Counted from the first letter of the stretch, positions 38,001 through 51,300 are shown. The stretch: 64,000 nucleotides of DNA from Prunus persica (GCF_000346465.2 NC_034009.1:14714499-14778498); one strand, 5' to 3'. Made by a program: numbers and translations. Notes: a model not told the origin generated them from the letters alone.

Positions 38001-41000
38001 TGGGGAGGAAGTGAATTTCTAGTGGGATAGACTTTAGACTTTGGGCGCTGCTGTGGGATTCAAATTTAAAAATACTCCATTGCCTTTTCTTGAGTGGTTT
38101 TGGGGAGCAGCTGTATCTTAAGTCATTTCTGAAATCTTAATGGTCATCCCTGTTGGTTGTATAAGATTTGATTGTATCTTCTTGGTGGACTGCTGTTCAC
38201 TGTTGTTCAGTTTACACCTATAAAATCCTTTTTCCATGCTTAAAAAGATAAAGAAATGTAAATTTCTATTGCACTTGATCATTTCTGCATCATATATTCT
38301 TCCAATTTCTAAATTTTAATGCTAGGTACAATTTTTCAATGGACATCTAAATGTTAATATTTTTTTGTCCTAGAACCAATCAAGTCCTAGCACTAATGTA
38401 TTCTACTATCACTATTTACAAGTTTGAGTAACCAGAGAAACTATAGGACTATCTATTGCACTAGACACGTTCTTTTCTCTCTACACAAAACTTAACTGTT
38501 TTTCTGGTTCCCAGAATCAGACATATAAAACAAAGATTCACTAAGCTACCAAAGGAACTAACATGATAGAGTTAAATTGTTTGGGAAATTTCCTAGAAAT
38601 TAAATTCTGGAAGTGAAAGGCTCCCAACGTCATGAATAAGAACTAATCTTATCCACTATTCAAGTTAGGGTCCATTTGGCATAGCCCTGATGAGATTATC
38701 TTTTACATAGAAGTCTATTTCAACAAAAAAACATATATAACTCATTTCACAATTGTCATTACTAAAAAATTTTTAAAAAAAACCACCAAAATCAATGGTT
38801 GGTCCAAATCCATGTCAAACATGACGAAAGACCACCTGGGGTGAAGTATCTTTCCTACAGGAAATTCTTTCCAGTTCTCGAAATATAACCCTGGAAATCT
38901 CTGCATGCCGGTTTGGTCGATGATGACCTCCATCTTCAAAGCAAGGAATCTGGCCTGTGTTTATCCACTGCATTACCAAGAAAATCTAAGTATTGCCAGC
39001 AAAAGCCAAAATAAGAATGAAAGTCGAAAATAAAAGAACGAGAAAAACCTTCAAATAAATGGCAGAATTTATGAGGGCATCCAACCGGTCCTCACTTTGT
39101 GAACTTCCAACAAGTAGATCGCGTACAACTTCAAGCTTCAACATTAAAAGGTGTACAATTAAAGCAACGAAAAAAAATGGATTTTGAAATTAAGAAAACT
39201 GACAAAATAAAACATTTCAACCATATAAAATGAAATTTGGATTTAATTAATCTATGAACTGGAGCAACAACTTATAATATAACCACCTTTTATCTTTGTT
39301 GACAAGGTCTCCTACATATAAGGACTATAAATTACATAATTAGATGCTGACTACTAGCTTTAGTATACCTAAATCGTTAAAGTATTATCATATTATTGTA
39401 ATTTGATATCAATTGTAACAGCCAATGGCCACAATCAATTAGATGAACACAGAAAAGTTCTGGTGGTTTATGATCGGAAGAAATTTCAACAGATTAACAT
39501 TTAAAGAAAGAAAAAAATTCACCAAAACTTGAGCCACATAACATGAAGAACAATATATGAGCACTAATCATGTTTGAATTCAAACAGGGAGTTATGCCTT
39601 TGGGTTGTTTTATATGAAATCTGTCATGACGGTATCTTTATTATTGTTTTTTTCATTTTGGACTGCTGAGGGGATCTTGCCAAACTTTGAATTCAAACAT
39701 CAAAGCTTCTTGAACAATGTGTAAAACTTTAAAACACACAACAAGAGATAAATAAATATTCAGAAAGCAATTGTTAATGTAAATGGTATCTCAGGAAAGC
39801 TGAGACAACATTCAATTCCATATTTACTGAATAAATCTCATAGATTTTGAAAATTCAGATAAAAGTCAATCAATCGAGGTACCTTTCTCCACCAATTCCT
39901 TGCATTTCGATCACCTTCAACTAACTTCAGAGCCAAACCTTGAAGACCTGAAGTGTCCAATATTCTTCCTGCTTCACGGTTTCCATGTTCATTCGACCGC
40001 ATAAATGAGATAGCATTCCCCTTCCACTGACCAACAAAAGGACTAGTCCCCACCTCTGGAGTACTAACAGTATCAACAATTGTAGACCCATTATTTCCTA
40101 CATCCTCCTCTTTCTCCAAAGGCAGCAAATCCACAGCCTCCCCTGTTGCATTCCAATGACTAACAATCCCAAAATTTCCTCCTTTGGGAAGTTTCAAGAC
40201 ACGGTTATCACCACCCTCCCAAAGCACAGTCTTGTCCGCCCTTACAGTCAAAAACTTATACTCAACAGACTCACCCCCTTTGAACTCCAAGCTGCATACC
40301 CATCCGCTCTCGGTCCAATTCATAGGCACCTTCTTCTTCCATGATCCCAATTCCTTTATCGATCCCAAAATCACAACACTCTCACCAAATTCAACTTGGT
40401 GATCCAATCGAACATTAAGCCGAACCTTCTCATTCCCAGACTTGGACTTGGACTTCATCTTGCTTTCCTTTTCCTCTTCTCTGCCAACAGAAAAAAGTAA
40501 TAAGAATGACTTTATTATAACTTGTCCTATTCCAATCCCCAGAAAACTAGACTTCAATGCATGTTTGGTCGTCTCTTTGGAGTAACATTGTTGCAATTTT
40601 CAAATGATCAAACATATTTTATGCAGCACATAAAGAACATAAGTTGAACCGTTTTCACTAATTGCACAACTTGAAATTAATCCCTAAAGTTGAATTTGTA
40701 GACCAAAGTTATTCTCAGACAACGTAAAGTTCGTGCATTCAAGTTACTTCCGGGAAGTTGGTCGATGAATTTCTAACCTTAAATGTCATCTAAAACACAG
40801 CAGAACAAATCTATTGCACAAGACATTTAGCAAAATAAATAACTCGTCCAAAAAAGGTTAAGACTTTAGTGTGCCTAAGAAAATAAATATCATATTCTAC
40901 TTGTGCAGTAAGATGGATACCCAATTTCCGTTTGGTAAATGAGAAAATGCAAAAAACAAAAAATGAGGAACTAGAGCGAAAAATACAGAGGGAATTAAGA

Positions 41001-41231
41001 AAATTAGACAAAAGCGTATTACATGGATTGAGCTGAGGAAACACCAGCACTACAAACGATCAGACGAGCGTTGGATTGGTGGCAGAGAGGACGAAAATTC
41101 CTCTTATGGCCGAAGAAGGGTGGCACCGCAAGGCTTCCAAGGCATTGATGCTGATGGTGGAGGAATCGGAATTGCTTGTGGCGACGGAGTTGGGAGGAAG
41201 CGGAGGTGTGCAGCGAATGCAAGCAATCCAT
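29003..41231 (-). CDS. PWD: Phosphoglucan, water dikinase, chloroplastic (PWD/GWD3), 1191 aa
   Basis: Nineteen minus-strand exons join in frame. In transcript order they are 41023-41231, 39883-40480, 39049-39135, 38836-38967, 37622-37747, 37361-37539, 36290-36374, 35159-35326, 34980-35032, 33747-33955, 33509-33627, 33074-33144, 32838-32955, 32121-32207, 31936-32022, 31746-31822, 31427-31589, 31174-31282 and 29003-29901. The product opens [15 protein letters not shown], a Ser/His/Arg-rich likely plastid transit peptide. A CBM20 starch-binding domain follows at about residues 86-185 ([20 protein letters not shown]). The phosphohistidine region [13 protein letters not shown] has its catalytic His near 769. 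The C-terminal nucleotide-binding domain has [19 protein letters not shown] and ends IVQTRPQPL. The enzyme uses ATP to phosphorylate glucose C3 in glucan already phosphorylated by GWD1, which opens starch for night-time breakdown. Length matches the family (about 1200). Confidence 0.95.
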
Positions 41232-42840
41232 TCGACCAAATGCCAAAGAATTCAGAAGCAAAGACTAGAGAAAAGAGAGAGTGTGTGTGTGAGTGACAGA
41301 GAGAGTGAGTGAGGTCTGGGTTTGGAAACAGAGATCAGTCCATCATGATGATGATGAGGAGGAAGATTGGAGAAGTGAGAGGTACTTGTCTTTTTTTAAG
41401 AGGTACTTGTCTTTTTTAAATTTGATTAGGCCACTTGTCAGTAAGCGAATCGCAATCCCTAAAATAGATCTAATTTTGTCCGGGTCCTCCACGCAAAAAA
41501 GCTCACCAAAATTTAATGGTTGTGTTCCTTTCCGCTGAAAACCACGAAATAATTATTCAGAAAAGAAAAAATCTTCTTTTTTATATATTTGTTTGACTTT
41601 AACTCTTTTTTATATAGTAGTTGGTGTCTAATCATCCACACAAATGAGATTTTGTGAACAAAAAAGAAAAAAAGAAAATTGAGATTCCCGTTTAGTAAGA
41701 AACTTAAAAAATTTTGATTTAAAAAAAAAAAAAGTAGTTTTAAAAATTAATTTTATAACATTCAAAACTCATTTGGTATCCTATTCAAATAGGGAATTAA
41801 AAAAAACTTTGAATTTTCTTAAAAATAAGGAGTTCTAAAATTCATGTTTTAATATTCAAACACTTGTTTGGTATGCAACTTGAAATAGTTTCTAAAAAAA
41901 ATTATAAAAAAAACATATTCTTTTTGTTTTTAAGTATTTGAGTTTTAGTGTTTTGAGTTATTTTTTAGTTTCGGTTTTCAAAACTAGGACTACTAAACAC
42001 ATTTTTTTTTATAGACTCAAATTCTGTTTTTAAACTTAAAAAGTTGGAATCAAATAAAATACCAAACATGTCCGCATATTTTTTGTAGAGCATCCTTCAA
42101 GGATAAGGTGTAATTTGGAGTTGTGATTCGACTATTTTTGTGGCATTTTGCCTAATCATTTTAGCAAAAAAAATTCTCCCTCCAAGTCATGAGGCAAGGT
42201 CATTTTAGTAACCATTGTAAAGCTGTGTGAACCTTAATTTATTTAAATGGTAGAAACTATAAACATGTAGAATTATTAAATGAATTTTTTATTACAAAAA
42301 TTGTGTGAGGCCTAATTTAGTAATAATTAAAAAAAAAATTGTGTGATGGCTAATTTACTTCATGTTTCTCAACAAAGTATAGTTCTCTAGTGTGATGTAT
42401 GGGCAAGGTATAGGTGCCTGATGTGAGGAATGAGGCAAGTATAGTATGATGTGGCAATGCAAATAAGTATAGTTGTCACATTAATGTTGATGTGTTCATT
42501 TTTATATATGAAGGATGTGAATATTAAAAGACAATATATTGACGTAGTATCAATATGGGGTCAATATCATCATTGTGGGTAAGATGTCAATAACAAAAGA
42601 TATCGACATGTTATCGATACATTATCGATGCAATTCTCGTGTTTTAAATATCTTTGTGTGTGTACATATATGTATGTATGAGAAGTTTTAAGTGAGGATA
42701 TCATATATCCTTAGATGATTATTAGTAGTACTCCAATATATTTATCATGCACTTGTCTCCCTATTTCTTTCATTAGTAAGGTGTTCAAAATGACTAATTT
42801 AGAGTGATAATAATAACTCTCTATATTTACACAAGAATAG
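41232..42840. other. PWD upstream region and AT-rich spacer
   Basis: The first 120 bases or so (AG-rich, with a GTGTGTGTGTGAGTGA stretch) look like the PWD 5' leader. From 41660 to 42080 the sequence is very A/T-rich with repeated phrases such as ATTCAAA-ACTTGTTTGGTAT, which may be a decayed MITE. No gene is supported. Confidence 0.4.
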
Positions 42841-44560
42841 GGTTTGTCATTGGGCTAAGCCAGGCTAGCTTGTCCTGAAAGTTTTGGGCTTGGGACGGTC
42901 CTATTGGGCTTTTTGGTTTTCTAGGCCGGGTGAGGCTTGATAGGTTCATTATTTCTTATATTTTTATACCCTATATACTTAGTTTTTAAAGAGAAATTTG
43001 ATTAAAAAGAGGCTTGTTGCTTTATTTTCCTTATTTGCAGCATTCCTGCGCATTTATAAAGTTTTTTATATGGAAATTGACATTTTAGAGGAATTTTAGT
43101 AGCTAAGACATCGAAGATATCATTATGTTAACTTTTTATGAAGTGAACTATTCTAGAATTTCCAGTCAAAACAACTTAAGTTGAAATTTTGCCAGAATTG
43201 TGCTACTATGGGAGATTGAAGATTTGAAGACTTTTCCGATTTTTCCAATTGACGTGTGATATATGGAAAGCTAATAGATAGGGCTACAATTCCCATATAT
43301 TCACACATTTTTTCAGAAGGTGGACGCACCCTAAAACGGGCATGGAAGATGGCTGACGTGTTTCACAGTCAAAGAAGGATTGCTCTCCTAGTTAGTTTCC
43401 TTAATTGTTTAGGGTTTTATTTTGTGTTGGGAGAGTTTTCCCAAACCTTTTTAGAGTAGGTTTTAGTTATTTTGCACCATATTTGGTCACCCTGAGTTCT
43501 TTCTACCAACCCCTTTTTACACAATTTACACTCAACAGAAGACTTGGAGCTTAGGCGTATGCCTTACCATTGTTTTCCATGTTCTATCTTTTGTCATGAT
43601 TTTTCTTGTGATTTTTATTATGACTGTGTAACTAAATTTCTTCCTAAGGTTTATGATGAAGCATGACATGATTATTTCCGAAGTACTTTGTTGACTTCTA
43701 TTCAATTGTATGTCTTGTTAAATTCTTAATATTTGTGTGAAATCCATTGTAGGTTTGAATTTCTATTAATTGAACACCACTATAAACTTTGCATCTAGAT
43801 ACTTGGATAAACCTAGGAGAGAAATGTACCCACTACTAGCTTTATTTGAACTAGGATTAAGAATAGTAGATAGATAGGAGAGAAACGCCATCCACAAGCC
43901 CTACTCGATTGATTGAATTTTAACACCTTGACATGGTAGAATTGAATATAGGGATACACGATTTATGACATTGCCATGCTTAATTCATACCGTAGAAAGA
44001 AAAACCTTTAACATTGGCATTCTTGTGGGTTTGACCTCGTGTTTGCCCTTGCTATACTATTATTGATTTTGTGCACTCGCGAGCAATTTAATTTGTTATT
44101 TTTGGATATTCTGTTCTAGGTTTTCGAAAGTCTACATCAGGGCCAAGGTTTCAAATGTATGAGCCCAGGCCCGCCCACTAGGTTGGGCCAAACATGGGCC
44201 TAGACAGGGCGAGCCTTTTTTTTATTTTTTTATTTTTTCAAACTCTTTCATAATTTTTTGTTACAAATTTTTAGACAACAGTAAAAAAATTAACTTAATT
44301 CATAACATGTGTAAAAAAAAAAGAAATTTATTAATTCATGCTATATATTATATTATTTCAATTAACTCTAAAATGATGTTAGGGAGTGCATCACTATATT
44401 TATTAAACTTATGGTGGGTCAGGCTGGTCTAAACAGGTTGAGCCTAGATGGGCTCAAACAGAATGTACCCAGGTCAATCCAAGATTTCAAATCCTTGGCC
44501 CAAGCCCTACCCAATCTTAGAACAATCCGGGTCGACCAAGCCTATGAGTCGGGATGTCTG
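42841..44560. repeat. Repeat-like spacer with GGGCC-rich blocks
   Basis: Blocks rich in GGGCTTGGG/GGCCGGG occur at about 42850-42940 and 44140-44540. In the second block a left phrase GGGCCAAGGTTTCAAAT faces a right phrase whose reverse complement is GGGCCAAGGATTTGAAAT. This suggests the inverted ends of a roughly 370-bp non-autonomous element (about 44143-44504). The DNA between the blocks shows no gene. Confidence 0.4.
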
Positions 44561-45190
44561 ATCCCCAGTGTAGCCTTTATTTAATACTTGCCCAACTACT
44601 TACTTCTTAACTGCTGGAAGAAGATCTTGAATATTGCGAGGCAAAAATGTCTTGAGCATCGTAACTCAATGTTGGAAAAGGATATTTGGTCATAACGTTC
44701 CATTCAAGACGTATGAGCAGTATATTCTTGCTGATTATAACAAACCTTCCATAGATGTTAACATGACTAAAGAATACATACGAGAATTTACAAACTTGAG
44801 CATAGAGATGACGACGTCATGACGTATATAGATAAGTTTCGTTTGAAACTTACAAAGTTGCGAGATGGATTTCTCTCAGAACAAGGAAAATACGACATAT
44901 TTATGTTGGGATTACGTGAGGAAATTCAAAAGTGAGTGAAGGTTCAGTTGTCTCATACCACACTGCGAGTGATGATGTATTATGCATTGGAAAGGGAACG
45001 GAAAACTATGAGTTGTGAAGAAGAAAAGAAAGGCTCGAGCACCAACCTCTACAAGGACTAGGAGGTGATATAGGACCCCTTTACCAGGCAACTTTTTGAT
45101 TTGTTTTTCTTGTTGTAATGCCAACTTAAACCTTTCAGTTTCAAGGAAAAAACTTATTTTTAAGGGGAGGGATATAAGACCCTGAAAATT
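44561..45190 (+). pseudogene. Retrotransposon gag-like fragment, copy 1
   Basis: Plus-strand pieces in two frames resemble the gag region of plant LTR retrotransposons. KEYIREFTNLS (about 44769-44805) is followed after a frame change by a segment with KLTKLRDGFLSEQG, FMLGLREEIQK, a stop, then ALERERK. No protease, reverse transcriptase or integrase follows. The copy ends with a GGGAGGGATATAAGACCCTG phrase shared with copy 2. It is broken and should not make a working protein. The family (Ty3/gypsy-like gag) is a moderate call. Confidence 0.45.
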
Positions 45191-45309
45191 TGGAGTGTGA
45201 CATGATAGGTCTTACTTGTCAAGAGAACACATAGCCAACTGGCCGGGCCTAGCTTTGGCCCATTAGGTCTGAGTCAACCTACTTTGGCCCATCGGCTGTG
45301 GGCCAAGTA

Positions 45310-46110
45310 TCGATCCCTAGTGTAGCCTTCATTTAATACTTGCTTAGCTGCTCACTTCTTGGCTATTGTATGAAGATCTTGAATATTGTGAGACAAAAAC
45401 ATCTTGAGCACTGCAACTCGATAGATGCCTCTGCCAATAAATATAGAACGTCACCAGCTTAATTTGATGCATGGCTGCTTGACGAAGGCTTTCCATTATT
45501 TATGCTTGAAGATGGGTCTTAAATACATGAAAATTTTCTAGCTTCAACCAACTTGGAACAATTCTATGCCGAAGAAGGACATTCAGTCATAATGTTCCAT
45601 TCAAGATGTATGAGTAGTATACTCTTGTTGACTATGACAAACCTCCCATGTGGTTAATCTGAGTAAAAAATACATACAAGAATTTTACGAACTCAAGCGA
45701 AGAGATGATGATGTCGTGATGTATTTTGATAATTGTCATTCGAAACTTACGAATTTGTGGGATGGATTTCTCTCAAAACAAGGGAAAGGCAACAAGTTTA
45801 TGCTGGGATTATATGAGGAAATTCAAAAGTACCTGAAAGTTGTCTCACACCACACTATGAGAGGTGATGCATTTTTAGTTGGAAAGGGAAAGGAACAACA
45901 ATATCCTCATGAAGGAGAAAGGAAAGACTTTAGCAAACCCACCTCAACAAGGGCTAGAAGACAATATCATACATTTACTTGTGAACGTCTTAGACATTCT
46001 GGGCAACCTTTTTGGTTTGTTCTTGTTTTGTTTGTTTTAACCCAAACTTAACTCTTTTGGTTCGGAAGGACGAAACTTATTTTTAGGGGTAAGGAATGTG
46101 AGACCTTGAA
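45310..46110 (+). pseudogene. Retrotransposon gag-like fragment, copy 2
   Basis: This is a second, better preserved copy of the same sequence. It starts with the shared phrase GTAGCCTTCATTTAATACTT and carries an open frame at 45650-46051 (KKYIQEFYELKRRDDDVVMY, FMLGLYEEIQK). The shared end phrase GAGACCTTGAAAATTTGG lies near 46100. Compared with copy 1 it has about 150 extra bases in the first half. The two copies lie head to tail, about 750 bases apart. No pol genes are present. Confidence 0.45.
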
Positions 46111-46120
46111 AATTTGGAAG

Positions 46121-46307
46121 TATAACAAGAGCAACCCAAAACAAAACACATAACAGAAACTACGCAACAACTTGACATGAAATGGAAGTATAAATAGTTG
46201 AGCAGAAAATAGAAAACATAAACTGCTCAACTATTTATACTTCCATTTCATGTCAAGTTGTTGCGTAGTTTCTGTTATGTTTTTTGTTTCGGGTTGCTCT
46301 TGTTATA
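46121..46307. repeat. Near-perfect inverted repeat, 85-bp arms, 17-bp spacer
   Basis: Arm one is 46121-46205, the spacer 46206-46222 and arm two 46223-46307. I count two mismatches over 85 positions. The inner end of arm two reads CTGCTCAACTATTTATACTT. A third, partial copy of that phrase (including the TATA-like CTATTTATAC) occurs at 46424-46445, ahead of the Ulp1-like gene. The arms may therefore be duplicated promoter/leader DNA of the element rather than transposon ends. A transcript through here would form a long hairpin. Confidence 0.9.
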
Positions 46308-46508
46308 TTTCTATAATTTTTGATGATGTTTTGCCTTTTGGATTGCTCCTTCTAAAGGAGAAAGAGCATCAAATATATCTGTTTGAAAAGAGAAACTGCA
46401 TTGCAGTTTCTTTTTCCTATTTTCTGCTCAACTATTTATACTTCTTCCTTGTAGTTTATCTCTACTTGTCGTAATAGTATTTTCATCCTTTCTTGTTGCA
46501 AATCACAA

Positions 46509-49500
46509 ATGGAACAAGAAATGTCCATACAAAAGAAGGAAGCTCAAAACCAACCAAAGCGAAGAATCAAAACGATGGCTCAGAAGAGTAAACCAAAGCC
46601 AAAGCCAAAGCCAAAGCCAAACTATGATCAGAAAGCAAAGCACTCGGACTATGTCCAATTTCGGTGCAACGTCAATACTTTCAACTACATCATTACAGAC
46701 GTAAAGGACAAGCTCAATGAAAGGCAGAAGAAGCTTCTCAAGAAAACCCCCTTCTGGAACTTGATCGAGCTGTTTTACCACTAGAGAATTGACATGAATA
46801 AGTCGGACCTTGACTTAGTACAACTGCTCAATCCAGATACAAAGTCCTTCAAATTTAGAACCAAATCATTCCACATCACAGGCAATGCTGTGACTCAGAT
46901 TCTAGGACTGCCAAATGAAGGAAAATCTGTCAAATTTGTCAATGATAGGTACACTATTACCTTCAGAACAAGGCACTTTGGAGAAAAGGGAAAACCATCA
47001 AAAAACTAGGTAGAAGCAGAATTACAAAAGACAATTGCCTTGGCAAACCAACCGAAGAAAGAAAAGGCCCAAGGCAGAGCAAAAGAAGAAAACGAACAAA
47101 GGAAAAGAAAGAAGTTGACTATGACAAGGAGGTGGTTAGCCTAATATTGATTCCGCTGTGCATGACATTCCTTTTTGCCAACTCTTCATCTACTTTGCAT
47201 TAAACATTATTTGAGCATTGTGTGAATCTAGACACACTTTCAAGCTATTCGTGGGCAAGAGCTGTTTCAGCATACATGAATGAATCCTTGATTGCAAAAG
47301 CAAAAGCAAAGAAGGGAGGAGAAGCCTCTATAGGAGTTGTTTCGGGTTGCACTATCGTAATATGGTTAAGTAAACAGTGGCTTATGCAATGCATTTTGAG
47401 TTTTAGGCAATGCAATTTCTGTTTTATCATATGCAGTTTCCAACTTAATTTTTGATATATCTTGTTTTTGAACTGTGCAGTTTCTACTGTGTGACCAATC
47501 CTTGGCAAGGAGAAAGGAAGTCCTGCCATTCTTAAATGGAGTCTTGTGGAACTCCACACAATATTCAACCAAATAAAGGACTTGAATGACATCGAGGTAT
47601 GCAATTTATCGCATGTTCTATTTAATGTATCTTGAATGTGAATCCATGCTAAATCATTCTCATTGTACATGGTATTTTCAAAACTCCTAAAAAGCAAAAA
47701 ACTACCAGGGAAGTGGAAGACATTGTTGAAAAGGTAATTAAATATGTATACAGTGCATTGCAGTTAGTGTTTTCTACATTGCAGTTTGCATTTTATCCAA
47801 TGCAGTTTCTGAATCATTCAACCTCATTATACAGGGTATTTTGAAAACATATAAAAATAGAAAAACTACCAGAGAAGAGGGAGACCCTCTTGACAAGGTA
47901 TAAGAATCTCTAAACAGTTAATTATGCATTGCGGTTTTCGTTTCCTATAATGCAATGCAGTTTCTAATTAGTTTCCGTTCAATATGCAGAAAAAAGAAAA
48001 AGAAGATGATGAAGGACAACAAGGAGAAGTAGAAGACCAAGGAAAACCTGATGATGCTGATCAAACTCCAGAATTAAAAGAGGCTGGAAAGAAGGAAATG
48101 TTTGAGAATGAAGCTGGAAAAGAACATCTTGCAATTCAAGACCTCTTGGTGAAGTCCATGACAGACCAAATCAACTACCGCCAACGTCAAGATCCTAGCT
48201 TCGTTTGCCCAGAAGGATTACAACTGTGGAAGGATAAAATAAATGAAGACAGTGAGAAGAAAATGAAGGAATTGTGGGATATATTTATCCAAGCAGAAAA
48301 GAGATCAAAGGAGATGGAAGCGGAGTTGGCAACATACGTAGAGAAATTAGATAATGAAGAATGTGTGACTGCCACCATGACAGTGGAATCTACAGTTCAG
48401 CTTCATGAAATACAAAATATGAAAAGGAGGATTGCAGAATTGGAAGGCAAGGAAACTCGTATTGACATGGAGAAGATTGCCAAGAAAAAGGAGATTGAAG
48501 AAAAGTACAAGGTAGAAATTGAAAGCTTGTTGTCAGACCCAACAATCTTTGAAATGGAGATGGATCTGCCTACAACACAACCAATTGAAAAGAAAGAAGA
48601 AGAAGAAAGCAACAAGAAGAGAAAGAAGAAGAAAAGCAACAAGAAGAGAAGCAAGATGCTCCAACACTTGATATTCCTTCAAAACTAATAAGGCTGAAGA
48701 ACAGAGAAAGAATGCTATGTGTACGAAAAAAATAAGAAACCAAAAAAGTAGGCAAAAAAGGATGATGAAGAACTACCACAATTCAAGCTTATCTCTTCCG
48801 AGGAGCAATCAACACAAGAGGATCCTCAAAATCTGAAGGAGGTATGCAATTACTGCAGTTCAAGCTGCTGCTTTTTTCTGTTTTTTGCATTGCAGAAACA
48901 AACTGCAATGCAGTTTCCGTTTCCTGCAATGCAGTGTGTTATCTGCTTTACATAAATGGAAACTGCATTGCAGTTTCTGTTTTATCAAATGGAGTTTCTA
49001 ATTAGTTTCCTTTCAATCTACAGTTAACACAAGAGGCATCTCAGCCCAATGCCACAAATCCAATTCTTGATCCCCCAAAAGGAATGAGCCTTCATGATTC
49101 AATACCTGTAGGTCTGTAAGAATCAAATGATGAAGATGAAGGAAAAAAAAGACACAAAAAAAGCCAACAAAGAAAAAACTAGAATGAGGTCAAAATAAGG
49201 TTTGGCAGAAAATTCCAAAGGAGGACAAGTACAGAATTCAAGAATACTACTTAAGTACTCAACCTCGGTAATATCTCTATTCCAAAAGAACAATTCTTTC
49301 ATCTTTTAATTACAATTAAACTAAAACTAATCTTGTGAATTTCACGTATTCGAATCCGCAATGATAACTTTTGGGCAGGACTCCATAATGGGAAAGTGAC
49401 AAACCATGATGTCAAAGATATTGTATGGGACTTGGAACTGTCACAAAACGTAAGTATAAACTACTAATTCTATAACACACATTGCACTGCAGTTTTTGTT

Positions 49501-50590
49501 TATGCTACCTATATTACCCATTAATAATTCCATTTTTCTCCAATCAATGTGAAACAGGTTATTGAGGCTTATATCCAAATAGAGGAGGACAAAATAGGGC
49601 CCATGCAAACAGATAGTCCACAGTACATGTCCACATGGACTTGGGTAAGAATTATTTTGAAAATTCAAAATTGTCTAAACAAATGCTGTACTGTAGTTTT
49701 CGAAAAATATATACTAACAAATTGCCATTCAATGCTTGCAGACTTACATGCAAACCTTTGTAGAGCCAAATTGGCATAGGGCCCTGTATGAACACTTACT
49801 TGAAAAACTCAGGAAATGCAATGTGCTTTTCTTCCCGACCATTTCAAGTTCTAAGTTCCACTTTACACTTCTCACATTTCACAAAATTGAACGAAACTGG
49901 AGACACTACAATCCACTTAGATCGTTGGGACCTAGAAAAGAAGAAAAGTGCATTGACATTGCTCAAAAGTTTGTAAGTGGAATGAAACCGTCTTAATTTC
50001 TCAGCACAAACACAAACAGAAACTGAAATGCATTTTCTGTATTATACGTACAGCCTAATTTCAGACCAAAACTATAATTCCAATGCACTGATTACCATTT
50101 ATTTTTCTATTTTTTTCTTATTTAAACATGTTAATATTGTTGAAGGGTGGCTAGGATACATTAGACCTCAATCACAAGTATTCTTAGAAACTAGAAAAAT
50201 ACCAACACTTGTGAAGCAAAAGGATGGGCCCCCTACACTTATACAGAAAGATTTGTCCCCAAATGAAGAACTCACTCTCAATTGGATTCTGCAAAATCCA
50301 TATCAGTTTCCATTTGAGGATGACACAGAATGTGCTCAACAACGTTCATCTTCATAAGAATTGTGTGTACTCAACTATTCATTACAGTTTGAAATTATTC
50401 AAAAGCAAAAGCTAATCTCGTATTCATTTGCAAGTTCGATTGCGACATGTTCGTCATGTTCTACATGGATAAAATAGTACAAGGACAGCTCATTCCAAAA
50501 TGTGTAGACAAGAATTTCATGAATGAATATCGAGCACAATATGTCACAAAACTCCTACACTACAAAAACTGTGTAATTAATAGTCTGTAG
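46509..50590 (+). pseudogene. Ulp1-like (C48) cysteine protease gene of the MULE, with DUF1985-like N-terminus
   Basis: A first exon starts MEQEMSIQKKEAQNQ and has a KPKPKPKPKP repeat. It then has the segment FRCNVNTFNYIITDVKDKLN and, after an in-frame TAG at 46782, LNPDTKSFKFRTKSFHITGN, like the N-terminal domain (DUF1985 type) of plant transposon Ulp1 proteins. Next come WARAVSAYMNESL (about 47249) and a charged coiled-coil exon (47984-48688). Then come peptidase exons with FHFTLLTFHKIERNWRHYN (His region, 49857) and CAQQ (50332). FDCDMFVMFYMDKIVQG (about 50436) corresponds to the catalytic-Cys motif, usually DCG. The small introns contain the recurring quasi-palindrome. In hosts such enzymes cut SUMO; the role in the transposon is unknown. 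Stops and frame changes make this copy unlikely to be active. Confidence 0.62.
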
Positions 50591-50841
50591 TGATTTGCCT
50601 TTCGTTAACTCAAGACAATATGTATCTTAATTCTTGTGGATGTTTGTAAATATTTCTAGTTATGGTATATGAGAACATATTTCCTATACATATAAATTGT
50701 AATATAATCTTGGAACAGGATGCAACAAAACGAAAAGGAAACAACAAACTGCACTGAATTTTCTGGTCAAATATTGTAACAAATTAAAACTGCAGTGCAG
50801 TTTATATAAATAAATAAATAATCTCCTCAAAAAATGTGAAA

Positions 50842-51300
50842 AGAACCCAAAAGCCAAAGCCATAATCAAAGTACTAAAACTTTGTTCAAAACACATTTCA
50901 GTAGGTCAGCAGTTGTAACATTCCAATATACTTGCAAAAATTATTCTAAAATTGAATTATGGAACAAGACACTGCATTGCAATTTCTGGTCAAAATCTGT
51001 AACAAACAAACAAAAACTGTTGCTCAAATGTGATGTGAAAAGAAACCAAAAGGTAAAGGCATAATCAAAGTACTAAAACTAATATAAAAACACATTTAAC
51101 TCCATGAGCAGTTATAACATTCCCATAGACTAGCAAAAAATATTCTGAAATTGAATTATGGAACAAGAAATTGCACTGTTGTGTCTGGTCAAAATCCGCA
51201 ACAAATAAACAGAAACTGCAGTGCAGTTTCTGCAACAAAATCTGCTCAAATATGAAAACAAGCATTGAATAGCAGTAAAAAACGAATATCGAGTGATGAA
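50842..51300. repeat. About 199-bp direct repeats, transposase 3' side
   Basis: Two head-to-tail copies start at about 50842 and 51041. They share AGAAACCAAAAG, AAAGTACTAAAAC, AACACATTT, CAGTTRTAACATTCC, AAATTGAATTATGGAACAAG and TCTGGTCAAAATC. Each includes the quasi-palindrome. Related units recur on the other side of the transposase. Confidence 0.75.

Noticed and set aside
46121..46307. The inverted repeat as the terminal inverted repeats of a short transposon
   Set aside because: The arms are separated by only 17 bases with nothing between them, and no target duplication flanks them.
48403..48779. Minus-strand frames rich in Ser, Phe and Leu
   Set aside because: They are shadows of the Lys/Glu-rich coiled-coil exon on the other strand.
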